Origin: Burkholderiales bacterium
GTDB taxonomy: Bacteria; Pseudomonadota; Gammaproteobacteria; Burkholderiales; Casimicrobiaceae
DNA length: 64,000 nucleotides
NCBI GenBank assembly: GCA_020852555.1
Contig: JADZAQ010000082.1
Span: 1 to 64,000, forward strand
Reading direction: 5' to 3'
This document shows positions 18,441 through 27,071 of this stretch, one piece after another (the first letter of the stretch is position 1; the number at the start of each line of letters is the position of its first letter). The position numbers were made by a program, and so were the translations under genes. The notes beneath the pieces were generated by a model. The model was not told the origin of the DNA, searched no databases, and was given only the letters and a program-made list of their open reading frames with translations.

Positions 18441-19907
18441 TCAGCCAGGCGGGAGCGCCGCACGTGCCGCCGCGGCGGCGGCGCGTACCCGGGCCGGCGC
18501 GGTGCCGCCCTCATGGTCGCGAGCGGCGACCGAGCCCTCGAGCGTGAGCACCGCGTGCACGTCGTCGCCCACCAGCGGCGAAAACTGACGTAGCTCGGCG
18601 AGCGCGAGATCGGCGAGATCGACGCCCTTCGTTTCGGCGTGACGCACCGCGCGGGCGACCGCCTCGTGCGCGTCGCGGAACGGCGCACCGCGGCGCACCA
18701 GGTAGTCGGCGAGATCGGTCGCGGTGGCGAACCCCTCACGCGCCGCCGCCCGCATGCGATCGGCCCGCACCGTGATGCCGGTGGCGACCAAGTCGGCCAT
18801 GATCGCCAGCGTGTCGGAGAGCGTGTCGACGGTGTCGAAGAGCGGCTCCTTGTCCTCTTGATTGTCCTTGTTGTAGGCAAGCGGCTGCGCCTTCATGAGC
18901 GCCAGGAGTGCGACGAGATGCCCCACCACGCGTCCGCTCTTTCCGCGCACCAGTTCCGGCACGTCCGGATTCTTCTTCTGCGGCATGATCGAGCTGCCGG
19001 TGCAGAAGCGGTCGGCGAGGCCGACGAAGCCGAAGCGCGGCGACGACCACAGCACGAGTTCCTCGGCGAAGCGCGACAGGTGGATCATCACCAGCGCCGC
19101 GGCGGCCGCGAACTCGATCGCGAAATCGCGATCCGAGACGGCGTCGAGCGAATTGCCGATCACGGCGTCGAAGCCCAGCGCCTGCGCGACCTGCGCGCGG
19201 TCGATCGGAAACGACGTGCCGGCCAGCGCCGCGGCGCCCAGCGGCAGGCGGTTGACGCGCTTGCGGCAATCGGCGAGCCGCTCGCCGTCGCGGGCGAGCA
19301 TCGCTTCGTACGCGAGGAGGTGGTGCCCGAAGGTGACCGGTTGCGCGACCTGCAGGTGCGTGAATCCCGGCATGATCGTCGCGGCGTGCGCCTCCGCGAG
19401 ATCGATCAACGCCCGGCGCAGCGCGACGAGCCGGCGCGCGATCTCGTCGATCGCACCGCGCAGCCACAGACGCACGTCGGTGGCCACCTGGTCGTTGCGC
19501 GAGCGGGCGGTGTGCAGGCGCTTGCCGGCGTCGCCGACGAGCGCGGTCAGCCGTTTCTCGATGTTGAGGTGCACGTCCTCCTGATCGAGCGACCAGGTGA
19601 AACGGCCGTCGGCGATTTCCTGGCGGATCTGCGCGAGGCCCCGCTCGATGGCGGCGAGATCGGCCGCCGCGAGGATGCCGGTACTCGCGAGCATGCGGGC
19701 GTGGGCGAGCGAGCCATCGATGTCGGCGTCGGCCAGGCGCCGGTCGAAGCCGACCGACGCCGTGTAGCGCTTGACGATGTCGCTGACCGGCTCGGCGAAG
19801 CGCCCGGACCATCGTTCATGCGCGGTCACGGCATCCGCTACACCCGCCGCCGAGCGCGCGGCCGGCGAGCCGGCGGGTGGGTCGACAGGGGGTTGACGTG
19901 CGGACAT
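18441..19907 (-). CDS. argH: Argininosuccinate lyase
   Basis: Last step of arginine synthesis, splitting argininosuccinate into arginine and fumarate. The 488-residue protein has an N-terminal extension of roughly 30 residues before WSGRFAEPV, the [13 protein letters not shown] helix, the [16 protein letters not shown] stretch and the fumarase/aspartase signature [12 protein letters not shown] near residue 304. ATG 19907 was chosen, with GAGG upstream; the family usually starts near WGGRF, so a start about 30 residues later is possible. It diverges from the AlgZ-like kinase gene and leads the SemiSWEET-dehydrogenase run. Confidence 0.97.
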   Translation of the reverse strand: MSARQPPVDPPAGSPAARSAAGVADAVTAHERWSGRFAEPVSDIVKRYTASVGFDRRLADADIDGSLAHARMLASTGILAAADLAAIERGLAQIRQEIADGRFTWSLDQEDVHLNIEKRLTALVGDAGKRLHTARSRNDQVATDVRLWLRGAIDEIARRLVALRRALIDLAEAHAATIMPGFTHLQVAQPVTFGHHLLAYEAMLARDGERLADCRKRVNRLPLGAAALAGTSFPIDRAQVAQALGFDAVIGNSLDAVSDRDFAIEFAAAAALVMIHLSRFAEELVLWSSPRFGFVGLADRFCTGSSIMPQKKNPDVPELVRGKSGRVVGHLVALLALMKAQPLAYNKDNQEDKEPLFDTVDTLSDTLAIMADLVATGITVRADRMRAAAREGFATATDLADYLVRRGAPFRDAHEAVARAVRHAETKGVDLADLALAELRQFSPLVGDDVHAVLTLEGSVAARDHEGGTAPARVRAAAAAARAALPPG

Positions 19908-20041
19908 GACGCGAACGGCCTCGTGGCGGGGAGCACGGCAGGCGCCAGCAACACGGCGGGCACGCTTCGTGCGACGTGCCAAGCGTGCCGGCGAGTGCCC
20001 CGGCGAGGGCTCGGCATGAGCTTTGCATGCCGTCACGAAAT

Positions 20042-21178
20042 ATGCCGTCGATTATAAGACAAAACGCCGTGCGCACCCTGCCGGATTTCCGCAACTTGGG
20101 CACCGTGCTGCGCATTCTGATCGCCGTGAACGCCGGGGCGCTGGTGGTCGCTTTCGCGCGCGACCCCGCGCCGGCCGCGGTCTTCGCGGGCTGGACCGCG
20201 GCGGTCACCGTCGTCGAGCCGTACCTCTTCCTCGTGCTGGCGGTGCTGTGGATCGGCTCCCCGTGGCTCGGGCGCATGCGCTACGGCGGTGCGGCCGCGG
20301 CGGTCATGCTGGTGGTCACGCTGGCCGGCGTCGTCGTCTTCCAGCTGTTCCGCGGCATCGAGCCGGCACCGGAGGCCTACGTGCTGGTATGGATCGCCTG
20401 GGGGCTCCTCGCGGCCGCGGCCTTGCTCTTCTATTTCGACCTGCGCGCCCGCGCGCTGTCGCCGGCGCTGGTCGAGGCGCGACTCGCGGCGCTGCAGGCG
20501 CGCATCCGCCCGCACTTCCTCTTCAACAGCATCAATGCCGTGCTCTCGCTCGTGCGTGCCGAACCGCGTCGCGCCGAGCGGGCGCTCGAGGACATGGCCG
20601 ATCTCTTCCGCGTGCTGATGCGCGACAACCGCGAGCTGACACCGCTCGCCGACGAACTCGAGCTGTGCCGCCAGTACCTCGAGCTCGAGCAACTGCGCCT
20701 GGGCGAGCGGCTCGTCGTCGACTGGAACCTCAAGAGCATGCCGGCGGATGCGCTCGTCCCGCCGCTCGTCCTGCAACCGTTGCTGGAGAACGCGGTGTAT
20801 CACGGCATCGAGCCGTCGAGCGCACCCGGCGTCGTCTCGATCAACGTCTTCCTCACCCGCGGCTACGTGCACGCGGTGCTCAAGAATCCGTACCGCCGCG
20901 ACGGGGGCCATCACGCGGGCAACAAGATGGCGCTCGCCAACGTGCGCGAGCGGCTCGCGCTGCACTTCGACGCCGAGGCGAGCCTCGAGTCGCGGGTGAC
21001 CCGAGACGGCTACGAAGTGCACATCCGGATGCCGTACCGCGCCGCCGACACCGACGCCGCGCAGCGCGCCTCGCGCGGTGCCGCCGCGTCGACGCCCGAG
21101 CGCGGCAACGGTGGCGCCGCGCGGCGCGTCGCCACGGCATCGTCCCCTTCTCTCGAGCTGCGAGCCATTCATGTCTGA
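20042..21178 (+). CDS. AlgZ/LytS-type sensor histidine kinase
   Basis: A 378-residue membrane kinase. Four hydrophobic segments lie at about residues 23-38, 46-70, 83-105 and 113-135. The His-kinase domain follows with His158 in [17 protein letters not shown], then an ATP-binding region with [12 protein letters not shown]. As known for AlgZ/FimS proteins, the usual DxGxG box is absent; the second glycine box survives only as [13 protein letters not shown]. Start is uncertain: ATG 20042 is used, while a GTG at 20069 directly before LPDFRNLG is equally good, and neither has a clear ribosome binding site. The 3' end overlaps the response regulator by 8 bases. Confidence 0.9.
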   Translation: MPSIIRQNAVRTLPDFRNLGTVLRILIAVNAGALVVAFARDPAPAAVFAGWTAAVTVVEPYLFLVLAVLWIGSPWLGRMRYGGAAAAVMLVVTLAGVVVFQLFRGIEPAPEAYVLVWIAWGLLAAAALLFYFDLRARALSPALVEARLAALQARIRPHFLFNSINAVLSLVRAEPRRAERALEDMADLFRVLMRDNRELTPLADELELCRQYLELEQLRLGERLVVDWNLKSMPADALVPPLVLQPLLENAVYHGIEPSSAPGVVSINVFLTRGYVHAVLKNPYRRDGGHHAGNKMALANVRERLALHFDAEASLESRVTRDGYEVHIRMPYRAADTDAAQRASRGAAASTPERGNGGAARRVATASSPSLELRAIHV

Positions 21179-21941
21179 ACCCGCACTGCGCGTACTCATC
21201 GTCGACGACGAGGCGCCCGCCCGCCGGCGGCTGCGCGATCTCCTCGACGATTGCAGCGCGACCTTGCCGCTCGCGGTGGTCGGCGAGGCGCAGAACGGCT
21301 GCGAGGCGCTCGATCTCCTGCACGGTGCGCCCGCCGATCTCCTGCTCACCGACATCCACATGCCGGACATGGACGGGATCGAACTCGCCCGCCATCTCCT
21401 GAAGCTTTCGCACCCTCCCGTCGTGATCTTCACGACGGCCTTTCACGAGCACGCCGTGCAGGCGTTCGAGGTCAATGCCGTGGACTATCTCATGAAGCCC
21501 GTGCGCGCCCAGCGCCTGCTGTCCGCTCTTCAGAAGGTGCCGCGCCTGAAGCCGCTCGCCGCCGACAAGCTCGCGCAACTGCCCGCGGCGGCCCGGCGCT
21601 ACCTGTCGGTCACCGAGCGCTCGCGCGTGCTGCTCGTCCCGGTCGAGGACATCGTCTACCTGAAGGCGGAGTTGAAGTACATCACGATCCGCACCGCGCA
21701 GCGGGAATACCTGCTCGAAGAGTCGCTCACCAAGCTCGAGAGCGAGTTCGGCAATCGCTTCGTTCGCGTGCACCGCAATTGCCTCGTGGCGCGCGACTTC
21801 ATTCGCGGCTTCGAGCGGCGCGTCAACGGCGATGGCGACGCGCACTGGGAGGTGGTGCTGAACGATGTGCCGGAAACGGTGCCGGTATCGCGCCGCCAGC
21901 AGTTCGTGGTGCGCGAGTCCGGGCGGGTGTCCACCGTCTGA
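21171..21941 (+). CDS. AlgR-type LytTR response regulator
   Basis: A 256-residue transcription regulator. The receiver domain has the acidic pair Asp12/Asp13, the phospho-acceptor Asp61 in LLTDIHMPDMDG and the conserved Lys in VDYLMKPV. The C-terminal LytTR DNA-binding domain (about residues 140-250) includes RSRVLLVPVEDIVYLKAE and FVRVHRNCLVARDFIRG. AlgR relatives control pili, exopolysaccharide or virulence genes; the regulon here is unknown. Its ATG lies inside the kinase gene, so the two are translationally coupled. Confidence 0.94.
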   Translation: MSEPALRVLIVDDEAPARRRLRDLLDDCSATLPLAVVGEAQNGCEALDLLHGAPADLLLTDIHMPDMDGIELARHLLKLSHPPVVIFTTAFHEHAVQAFEVNAVDYLMKPVRAQRLLSALQKVPRLKPLAADKLAQLPAAARRYLSVTERSRVLLVPVEDIVYLKAELKYITIRTAQREYLLEESLTKLESEFGNRFVRVHRNCLVARDFIRGFERRVNGDGDAHWEVVLNDVPETVPVSRRQQFVVRESGRVSTV

Positions 21942-22078
21942 CCACCGCGCCCCGGCGTGTCGCCCGGCGGCACCGGCGTCGCCGCCGGGGGCGCCCCGAT
22001 GCGGCCGCTGCCGGTGCATGACACCTGCGCGGCGCCGTCCCTGTACACTTCCGCGTCGCTTTCCCACCGTCCCCTTCG

Positions 22079-23014
22079 ATGCGCACCCTCATCTGCGGCT
22101 CGCTTGCGTACGACACCATCATGGTGTTCCCCGACCGGTTCTCGCGGCACATCCTGCCCGACCAGGCGAAGGTGCTCTCGGTGTCGTTCCAGATCGGGGA
22201 GATGCGGCGCGAATGGGGTGGTTGCGCGGGCAACATCGCCTACAACCTCGCGGCGATCGGCGGCGAGCCCGTGGTGATGGCCACCGTGGGCGACGACGGC
22301 CTCGAGTACCGTGAGCGCCTGGCCGCGCTGCACATCGGTACCGACGGCGTGCGTCACGTCCCGGGCGCGTACACCGGGCAGGCATTCATCATCACCGATC
22401 TCGACGACAACCAGATCACCGCCTTCCATCCGGGTGCGATGAACTTCTCTGAGCAGAGCCGGGTCGGCGACGTCGCCGGTATTGGCCTCGGCATCATCGC
22501 ACCCGACGGCAAGGAGGGCATGCTCCAGCACGCGCGCCAGTTCGCGGCCGCCGGCATCCCGTTCATCTTCGATCCGGGGCAGGCGATGACGCTCTTCGAC
22601 GGCGCCGAACTCACGGCGCTCATCGAGCTGGCGCGTTTCGTCGCCGTCAACGACTACGAGGGTCGCATGCTCTCGGAACGCACGAAGCTGCCGCTCGCCG
22701 CGATCGCCGAGAGGGTCGAGGCGCTCGTGGTGACGCAGGGCGCCGAGGGTTCGGTCATCCACGCCGGCGGTGCGGCGTACGCCATTCCTGCGGCGCGACC
22801 CGAGGCGATCCTCGACCCCACGGGCTGCGGCGACGCCTACCGTGCGGGGCTCCTCTACGGCATCGCGCAGCGCTGGGATTGGCAGCGCACCGGCGGCCTC
22901 GCATCGGTCCTGGGCGCGCTCAAGATCGCCGCGCGTGGCGCGCAGAAGCACGCCGTCACCCGCGACCGGGTCGCCCATCTCTACCGCGAGACGTTCGGCG
23001 ACGCGTTGTGGTGA
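22079..23014 (+). CDS. PfkB-family sugar or nucleoside kinase
   Basis: A 311-residue PfkB/ribokinase-superfamily kinase with the N-terminal glycine pair in EWGGCAGNIAYNLAAIGG and the C-terminal ATP/anion-hole signature DPTGCGDAYRAGL, whose Asp252 is the expected catalytic base. The overall pattern resembles the adenosine-kinase-like group of betaproteobacterial carbohydrate kinases, but substrate assignment from sequence is not secure. It stands alone, 137 bases after the response regulator and convergent with apaH. The intervening gap has a TACACT hexamer at about 22034 but no matching -35 at normal spacing. Confidence 0.88.
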   Translation: MRTLICGSLAYDTIMVFPDRFSRHILPDQAKVLSVSFQIGEMRREWGGCAGNIAYNLAAIGGEPVVMATVGDDGLEYRERLAALHIGTDGVRHVPGAYTGQAFIITDLDDNQITAFHPGAMNFSEQSRVGDVAGIGLGIIAPDGKEGMLQHARQFAAAGIPFIFDPGQAMTLFDGAELTALIELARFVAVNDYEGRMLSERTKLPLAAIAERVEALVVTQGAEGSVIHAGGAAYAIPAARPEAILDPTGCGDAYRAGLLYGIAQRWDWQRTGGLASVLGALKIAARGAQKHAVTRDRVAHLYRETFGDALW

Positions 23015-23062
23015 GGCGCACGGCGTTGTCTCGTGAGCGGTCGCCGGGCATTGCGAAGGGCG

Positions 23063-23890
23063 CTATCCGAACGGCTTCGCCAGGCGCGGCGCACGCGATG
23101 GCACCTGCACGATCCGCCGCTCCGGCAGGCTGATCGCGGTCAGCATTCCCCCCCACACGCAGCCCGAGTCGAGCATCAGCACGTCGTCGGTCAGCATGAG
23201 GCCTAGCGTCGACCAGTGACCGCAGACGATCGGCGTGCCCTTCGCTCGCCGTGCCGGCTGCTCGAACCACGGGACGAAGCCGCGCGGCGTGTGCGCGATC
23301 CCGCGCTTCTCCTTCAGTTCCAGCGTGTCGTCGGCGCGACAGAAGCGCAGGCGCGTGCAGGCATTGACGATCACCCGCAGCCGATCGAAGCCCGTGAGCT
23401 CGTCGGACCAGCGCGTCGGCGCGTCGCCGTAGAGCACGGCGAGGAAGTCCTGCGCTTGCGGGCCCGCGAGGGCGGCCTGCACCTCGGCGGAGAGCCCGAG
23501 TGCCTTCGCCACCGTCCACGACGGCAGGAAGCCCGCGTGCACCAGCGCGAAGGCGCCGTCGCTCGCCACCAGCGGGCGCGTGGTGAGCCACGCGACGAGT
23601 TCATCGCGATCGGGCGCGGCGAGGATATCGTCGAGCGTGTCGCCCTGGTGCTGCCGGCGGATGCCGGCGGCGACGGTGATGAGATGGAAGTCGTGGTTGC
23701 CCAGCACCGCCGTGCACGATGCGCCGAGCGCCATCACCTCGCGCAGCACGCGCAGCGAGTCCGGGCCGCGGTTGACGAGGTCGCCGACGAGCCACAGCGT
23801 GTCGCTGCGCGGCGCGAAGGCAATGCGCTCGAGGAGCTCGCAGAACTCGGTGTGACAGCCTTGTATGTCGCCGATCGCGTAGTGCGCCAT
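23063..23890 (-). CDS. apaH: Symmetrical bis(5'-nucleosyl)-tetraphosphatase
   Basis: Hydrolyses Ap4A to two ADP and, in enterobacteria, removes Np4 caps from RNA. The 275-residue protein has the metallophosphatase motifs GDIQGC, GDLVNRGP and GNHD, and later HAG and GHWSTLG. ATG 23890 opens the family start AHYAIGDIQG; the reading upstream to 24007 is not family-like. It diverges from the Rep/UvrD helicase across a symmetrical TAGAAT inverted repeat that probably holds both promoters. Confidence 0.96.
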   Translation of the reverse strand: MAHYAIGDIQGCHTEFCELLERIAFAPRSDTLWLVGDLVNRGPDSLRVLREVMALGASCTAVLGNHDFHLITVAAGIRRQHQGDTLDDILAAPDRDELVAWLTTRPLVASDGAFALVHAGFLPSWTVAKALGLSAEVQAALAGPQAQDFLAVLYGDAPTRWSDELTGFDRLRVIVNACTRLRFCRADDTLELKEKRGIAHTPRGFVPWFEQPARRAKGTPIVCGHWSTLGLMLTDDVLMLDSGCVWGGMLTAISLPERRIVQVPSRAPRLAKPFG

Positions 23891-23930
23891 GCGCGGTCCG
23901 ACGCGGTCGTGACGAAGCCAACGCGCCGCT

Positions 23931-23953
23931 GCTAGAATTGAACCGATTCTAGC
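23931..23953. promoter_or_regulatory. Symmetrical divergent promoter region, apaH / helicase
   Basis: A perfect 8-base inverted repeat, GCTAGAAT (23931-23938) and ATTCTAGC (23946-23953), spaced by 7 bases. Each arm supplies a TAGAAT -10 preceded by TGC, the extended -10 form, pointing left to apaH and right to the helicase. Good -35 elements are not visible. It may equally be an operator for a dimeric regulator. Confidence 0.55.
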
Positions 23954-23987
23954 AAGCCACAGCCGGCGGTCCCGGCGCCGACGTCTC

Positions 23988-25994
23988 CTGTCTTCTTTCC
24001 CGCTCAATCCGCAGCAACGCGAGGCGGTGCGCTACTGCGACGGTCCGCTCCTCGTCCTCGCCGGCGCCGGCAGCGGCAAGACGCGCGTCATCACCGCCAA
24101 GATCGCGCACCTCATCGAGCAGGGCTGCGATCCGGCGCAGGTGGTGGCGATCACCTTCACCAACAAGGCGGCGCGCGAGATGCGCGAGCGCGCGCAGGCG
24201 CTGCTCGGGCGGCAAGGCCGGACGGAGGTGGCGAGCAAGCTCGTCATCAGCACCTTCCATGCCTTCGGGCTCCTTCTCTTGCGCCGCGAGGCGAGCGCGG
24301 CGGGTCTGCGTCCCGGCTTTTCGATCCTCACGCCGGGCGACCTCGAGGGGGTCGTCGCCGAACTCGTGGCCACTGCCGATCGCGTGCGTGCCCGTGCCGC
24401 GCAGTGGCGCATCAGCGCGTGGAAGAACGCGCTCGTCACCCCGGCGGCCGCGCTCGCGCAGGCGCAAAGCGAGGAGGAGACGGTCGCGGCGCGTGCGTAC
24501 GCGAACTACGACGAGGCGCTCGCCGCGTATCGCGCGGTCGACTTCGACGACCTCATCGTGCGTCCGCTCGCCTTGCTTGAATCCGACGCCGATGCGGCAC
24601 GCCGCTGGCAGGAACGCTGCGCGCACGTGCTCGTCGACGAATACCAGGACACCAATCCCGCGCAGTACCGCCTGCTGCGCGCGCTGGTCGGTGCGCGCAC
24701 GCCGTTCACCGCGGTCGGCGACGACGACCAGGCGATCTACGGCTGGCGCGGTGCCACCCTCGACAACCTCGCGCAGTTGCCGCGTGACTACCCCGACCTC
24801 AAGGTCGTGAAGCTCGAGCAGAACTACCGCTCGACGGTGCGCATCCTGCGCAGCGCGAATGCGCTGATCGGCAACAACCCCAAGCTCTTTGCCAAGCGGC
24901 TGTGGAGCGAGCTGGGTCACGGCGACGCGATCCGCGTCACGCCGATGGCCGACGACGAGACCGAGGCGCAACGGGTGATCGATCGCATCGCCGGCATCAA
25001 GTTCGAGCGTCGCGCGAACTATGCCGACTTCGCCGTCCTCTACCGCGGCAACCACCAGGCGCAGGCGTTCGAGACCGCGCTGCGCGCGCAGGGCATCGCC
25101 TACGAGATCTCCGGCGGGCAGTCGATCTTCGAGCGCAGCGAGATCAAGGACATCGTCGCCTACCTGCGGCTCATCGCCAACGACGACGACGATCCGGCAT
25201 TCCTGCGCGCGGTCGCGGCGCCGCGGCGCGGGGTGGGACGCACCACGCTCGCGCGGCTCGGCGAGGTGGCGGCGCAGCGCGGCGAGAGCCTCTTCGCGGC
25301 GACGTTCGCCGCCGAGCTCGCCGAGGCGGTACCCGTCCGCCAGCGCGAGGCCCTCACCGAGTTCTGCGGGCTCGTCAACGACCTGCGCCACCGCGCCCTG
25401 CGCGAGCCGGCCGGCCGGCTCCTCGACGAGCTCCTCGCGCGCAGCGGCTACGAGGCGTGGCTGGTCGACACGCTCGACAAGCGCGATGCGCAGGCGCGCA
25501 CCAAGAGCGTGCGCGACTTCACCGGCTGGCTCGCCCGCAAGGGCGAGGCCGACTCGCGCAACCTCGTCGAGCTCACGCAGATGGTGGCGCTCGTGACCAT
25601 GCTCGAGGAGCGCGAGGGCGAGCGCGCCGATGCGGTGCGGTTGTCGACGATCCACGCGGCGAAGGGTTTGGAGTTTCCGCACGTCTTCGTCGTCGGGTTG
25701 GAGGAGGGCGTGCTGCCGCACCGCGAGGCGGTCGACGCGGAAAATGTCGAGGAGGAGCGGCGGCTCATGTACGTGGCGCTCACCCGCGCGCAGCAGTCGC
25801 TGCACCTGTCGTGGTGCCGGACGCGCAAGCGCGCCGGCGAGCGGGTGGACTGCCGGCCGTCGCGCTTCATCGGCGAGCTCGTGCAGGAGGATCTGCGCTA
25901 CGCCGACGCGCCGCGGACCGCGGACGAGGCTGCGGAGGAGAAGGTCGCCGGCAACGCGCGACTCGCGTCGCTGAAGGCGATGCTGTCGCGCTGA
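23988..25994 (+). CDS. rep: Rep/UvrD-family superfamily 1 DNA helicase
   Basis: A 668-residue 3'-5' helicase, close to the length of Rep. The Q motif LNPQQREAVR is followed by Walker A AGAGSGKT, motif Ia ITFTNKAAREM, Walker B DEYQDTN, QAIYGWRGA, LEQNYRST, and near the end STIHAAKGLEF and VALTRAQQ. There is no ATG, GTG or TTG in this frame between a stop at 23910 and a GTG at 24027, which lies after the Q motif. Starting there would delete the adenine-binding Q motif, so I place the start at the CTG at 23988, without support from a ribosome binding site. The choice between Rep and UvrD roles rests on length and the lack of a long C-terminal tail. Confidence 0.92.
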   Translation: MSSFPLNPQQREAVRYCDGPLLVLAGAGSGKTRVITAKIAHLIEQGCDPAQVVAITFTNKAAREMRERAQALLGRQGRTEVASKLVISTFHAFGLLLLRREASAAGLRPGFSILTPGDLEGVVAELVATADRVRARAAQWRISAWKNALVTPAAALAQAQSEEETVAARAYANYDEALAAYRAVDFDDLIVRPLALLESDADAARRWQERCAHVLVDEYQDTNPAQYRLLRALVGARTPFTAVGDDDQAIYGWRGATLDNLAQLPRDYPDLKVVKLEQNYRSTVRILRSANALIGNNPKLFAKRLWSELGHGDAIRVTPMADDETEAQRVIDRIAGIKFERRANYADFAVLYRGNHQAQAFETALRAQGIAYEISGGQSIFERSEIKDIVAYLRLIANDDDDPAFLRAVAAPRRGVGRTTLARLGEVAAQRGESLFAATFAAELAEAVPVRQREALTEFCGLVNDLRHRALREPAGRLLDELLARSGYEAWLVDTLDKRDAQARTKSVRDFTGWLARKGEADSRNLVELTQMVALVTMLEEREGERADAVRLSTIHAAKGLEFPHVFVVGLEEGVLPHREAVDAENVEEERRLMYVALTRAQQSLHLSWCRTRKRAGERVDCRPSRFIGELVQEDLRYADAPRTADEAAEEKVAGNARLASLKAMLSR

Positions 25995-26014
25995 GCGTGC
26001 AATGGTGCGCGCCG

Positions 26015-26866
26015 CTACTTCGCCGCCGCCACCATGTAGTCGACGGCTGCCATGACGTCGGCGTCGGAGAGCGCCGTATTGCCGCCCTTCGGCGGCATCG
26101 CACCCTTGCCCTTGAGCGCGGCGGTGTGGAGCGTGTCCATTCCGAGCTGGATGCGCGGCGCCCATTGCGCCTTGTCGCCGAACTTCGGTGCGCCCGCCAC
26201 GCCGGTGGCGTGGCACGCCATGCAGGTCGTGTCGTAGATCTTCTTGCCGGTGCCGGCGGGTGCGGCCGCTGCCGGCGCCGCGCTCGCCACAGCCGTGGCC
26301 GGAGGCGCCGCTGGGGCGGGCGCCGCCGCGGCGGCGGGTGCGGGTGCCGGTGCGGCCGCCGGCGCGGTCGCGGCCGCGGCGATGGCAGCCACCGGCGGCG
26401 CGGTCCAGGTGGCCCCCGCCTTGCTCGCCATGAAGACGACCGCGCGCTTCACCTCGTCGTCGGTGAGATCGCTGTTGCCGCCGCGCGCGGGCATGCCGCG
26501 CAGGCCGTCGATCGCGTGTCCGAAGGTCGCCGCCGCCCCTTGCGCGATGACCTTGCCCCAGGCGGCCTTGTCGCCGACCTTGGGGGCGCCCGCGAGCCCC
26601 GTCTCGTGACAGGTCTTGCAGGTGGCGTCGAAGACCTGCTCGCCGGTCATCATGCCCTTCGGCCCGGTCGCCTCCGCCAGCACCACGGTACCCACCGGCT
26701 GGATCCGCGCGAGGACGGCATCGGCATTCTCGTGGGTCCCGTATTCGCCGCTGGTCACGAGTTGCGACACGAACGTGGCCAGCGCGATGGGCACGAGGAA
26801 CGCCAGCGCGATGACGATGGCGAGTTGCCTGGGTGTCTTGATGAAGGACGCGTGTTCTTCGGTCAT
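26015..26866 (-). CDS. Membrane-anchored diheme cytochrome c5-type protein
   Basis: A 283-residue periplasmic electron carrier. One N-terminal transmembrane helix (residues 13-34) probably remains as an anchor. Two class I cytochrome c domains follow, with heme sites CKTCH (83-87) and CMACH (215-219), each followed by a methionine-containing segment (RGMPARGGN and GAMPPKGGN) that should supply the axial ligand. Between them lies a linker of about 55 residues made almost only of Ala and Pro. The two domains resemble each other, which suggests duplication. A role shuttling electrons to a terminal oxidase is likely but not shown here. It is convergent with the helicase gene and divergent from the tRNA. 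Confidence 0.93.
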   Translation of the reverse strand: MTEEHASFIKTPRQLAIVIALAFLVPIALATFVSQLVTSGEYGTHENADAVLARIQPVGTVVLAEATGPKGMMTGEQVFDATCKTCHETGLAGAPKVGDKAAWGKVIAQGAAATFGHAIDGLRGMPARGGNSDLTDDEVKRAVVFMASKAGATWTAPPVAAIAAAATAPAAAPAPAPAAAAAPAPAAPPATAVASAAPAAAAPAGTGKKIYDTTCMACHATGVAGAPKFGDKAQWAPRIQLGMDTLHTAALKGKGAMPPKGGNTALSDADVMAAVDYMVAAAK

Positions 26867-26901
26867 GTTCGGCGCGGGCGAGGTCGGCGGGGCAGCGGGC
26901 G

Positions 26902-26907
26902 ATTATA
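26902..26907 (-). promoter_or_regulatory. Perfect -10 upstream of cytochrome c5
   Basis: TATAAT on the minus strand, 36 bases before the cytochrome ATG, in an otherwise GC-rich gap. No acceptable -35 lies 16-18 bases away, so an activator may be needed. Confidence 0.45.
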
Positions 26908-26936
26908 CCGGGCGCAGGCACCGGCAGGGACGGGCA

Positions 26937-26966
26937 TGGACGTGGGATGCGGACGAACGCTACAAT
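26937..26966 (+). promoter_or_regulatory. Promoter of tRNA-Arg and probably the glg operon
   Basis: TGGACG (26937-26942) and TACAAT (26961-26966) are 18 bases apart, placing the start about 4-5 bases before the mature tRNA. No terminator separates the tRNA from glgP. Confidence 0.6.
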
Positions 26967-26976
26967 GGCGAGTTAC

Positions 26977-27053
26977 GCGCCCGTAGCTCAGTTGGATAGA
27001 GTATTGGTTTCCGAAGCCAAGGGTCACAGGTTCGAATCCTGTCGGGCGCGCCA
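26977..27053 (+). tRNA. tRNA-Arg (anticodon CCG)
   Basis: A complete 77-base cloverleaf with encoded CCA. The acceptor arms are GCGCCCG (26977-26983) and CGGGCGC (27043-27049). The anticodon stem TTGGT/GCCAA frames the loop TTCCGAA, and the T arm is ACAGG-TTCGAAT-CCTGT. Anticodon CCG reads CGG, an abundant arginine codon in a genome of this GC content. It ends 18 bases before glgP and is probably processed from the same transcript. Confidence 0.97.
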
Positions 27054-27071
27054 GCCCTCTCCCCGAATCCC

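Noticed and set aside
20022-20058. TTGCAT and TTATAA before the AlgZ-like kinase as a promoter
   Set aside because: The spacer is 23 bases, too long for sigma-70, and the -10 would lie within the coding sequence if ATG 20042 is used.
23949-26921. 990-codon open frame on the minus strand opposite the helicase and through cytochrome c5
   Set aside because: High GC leaves few stops in antisense frames. The product is an Arg/Val/Ala/His-rich shadow of the helicase gene with no domain, and helicase motifs on plus are intact.
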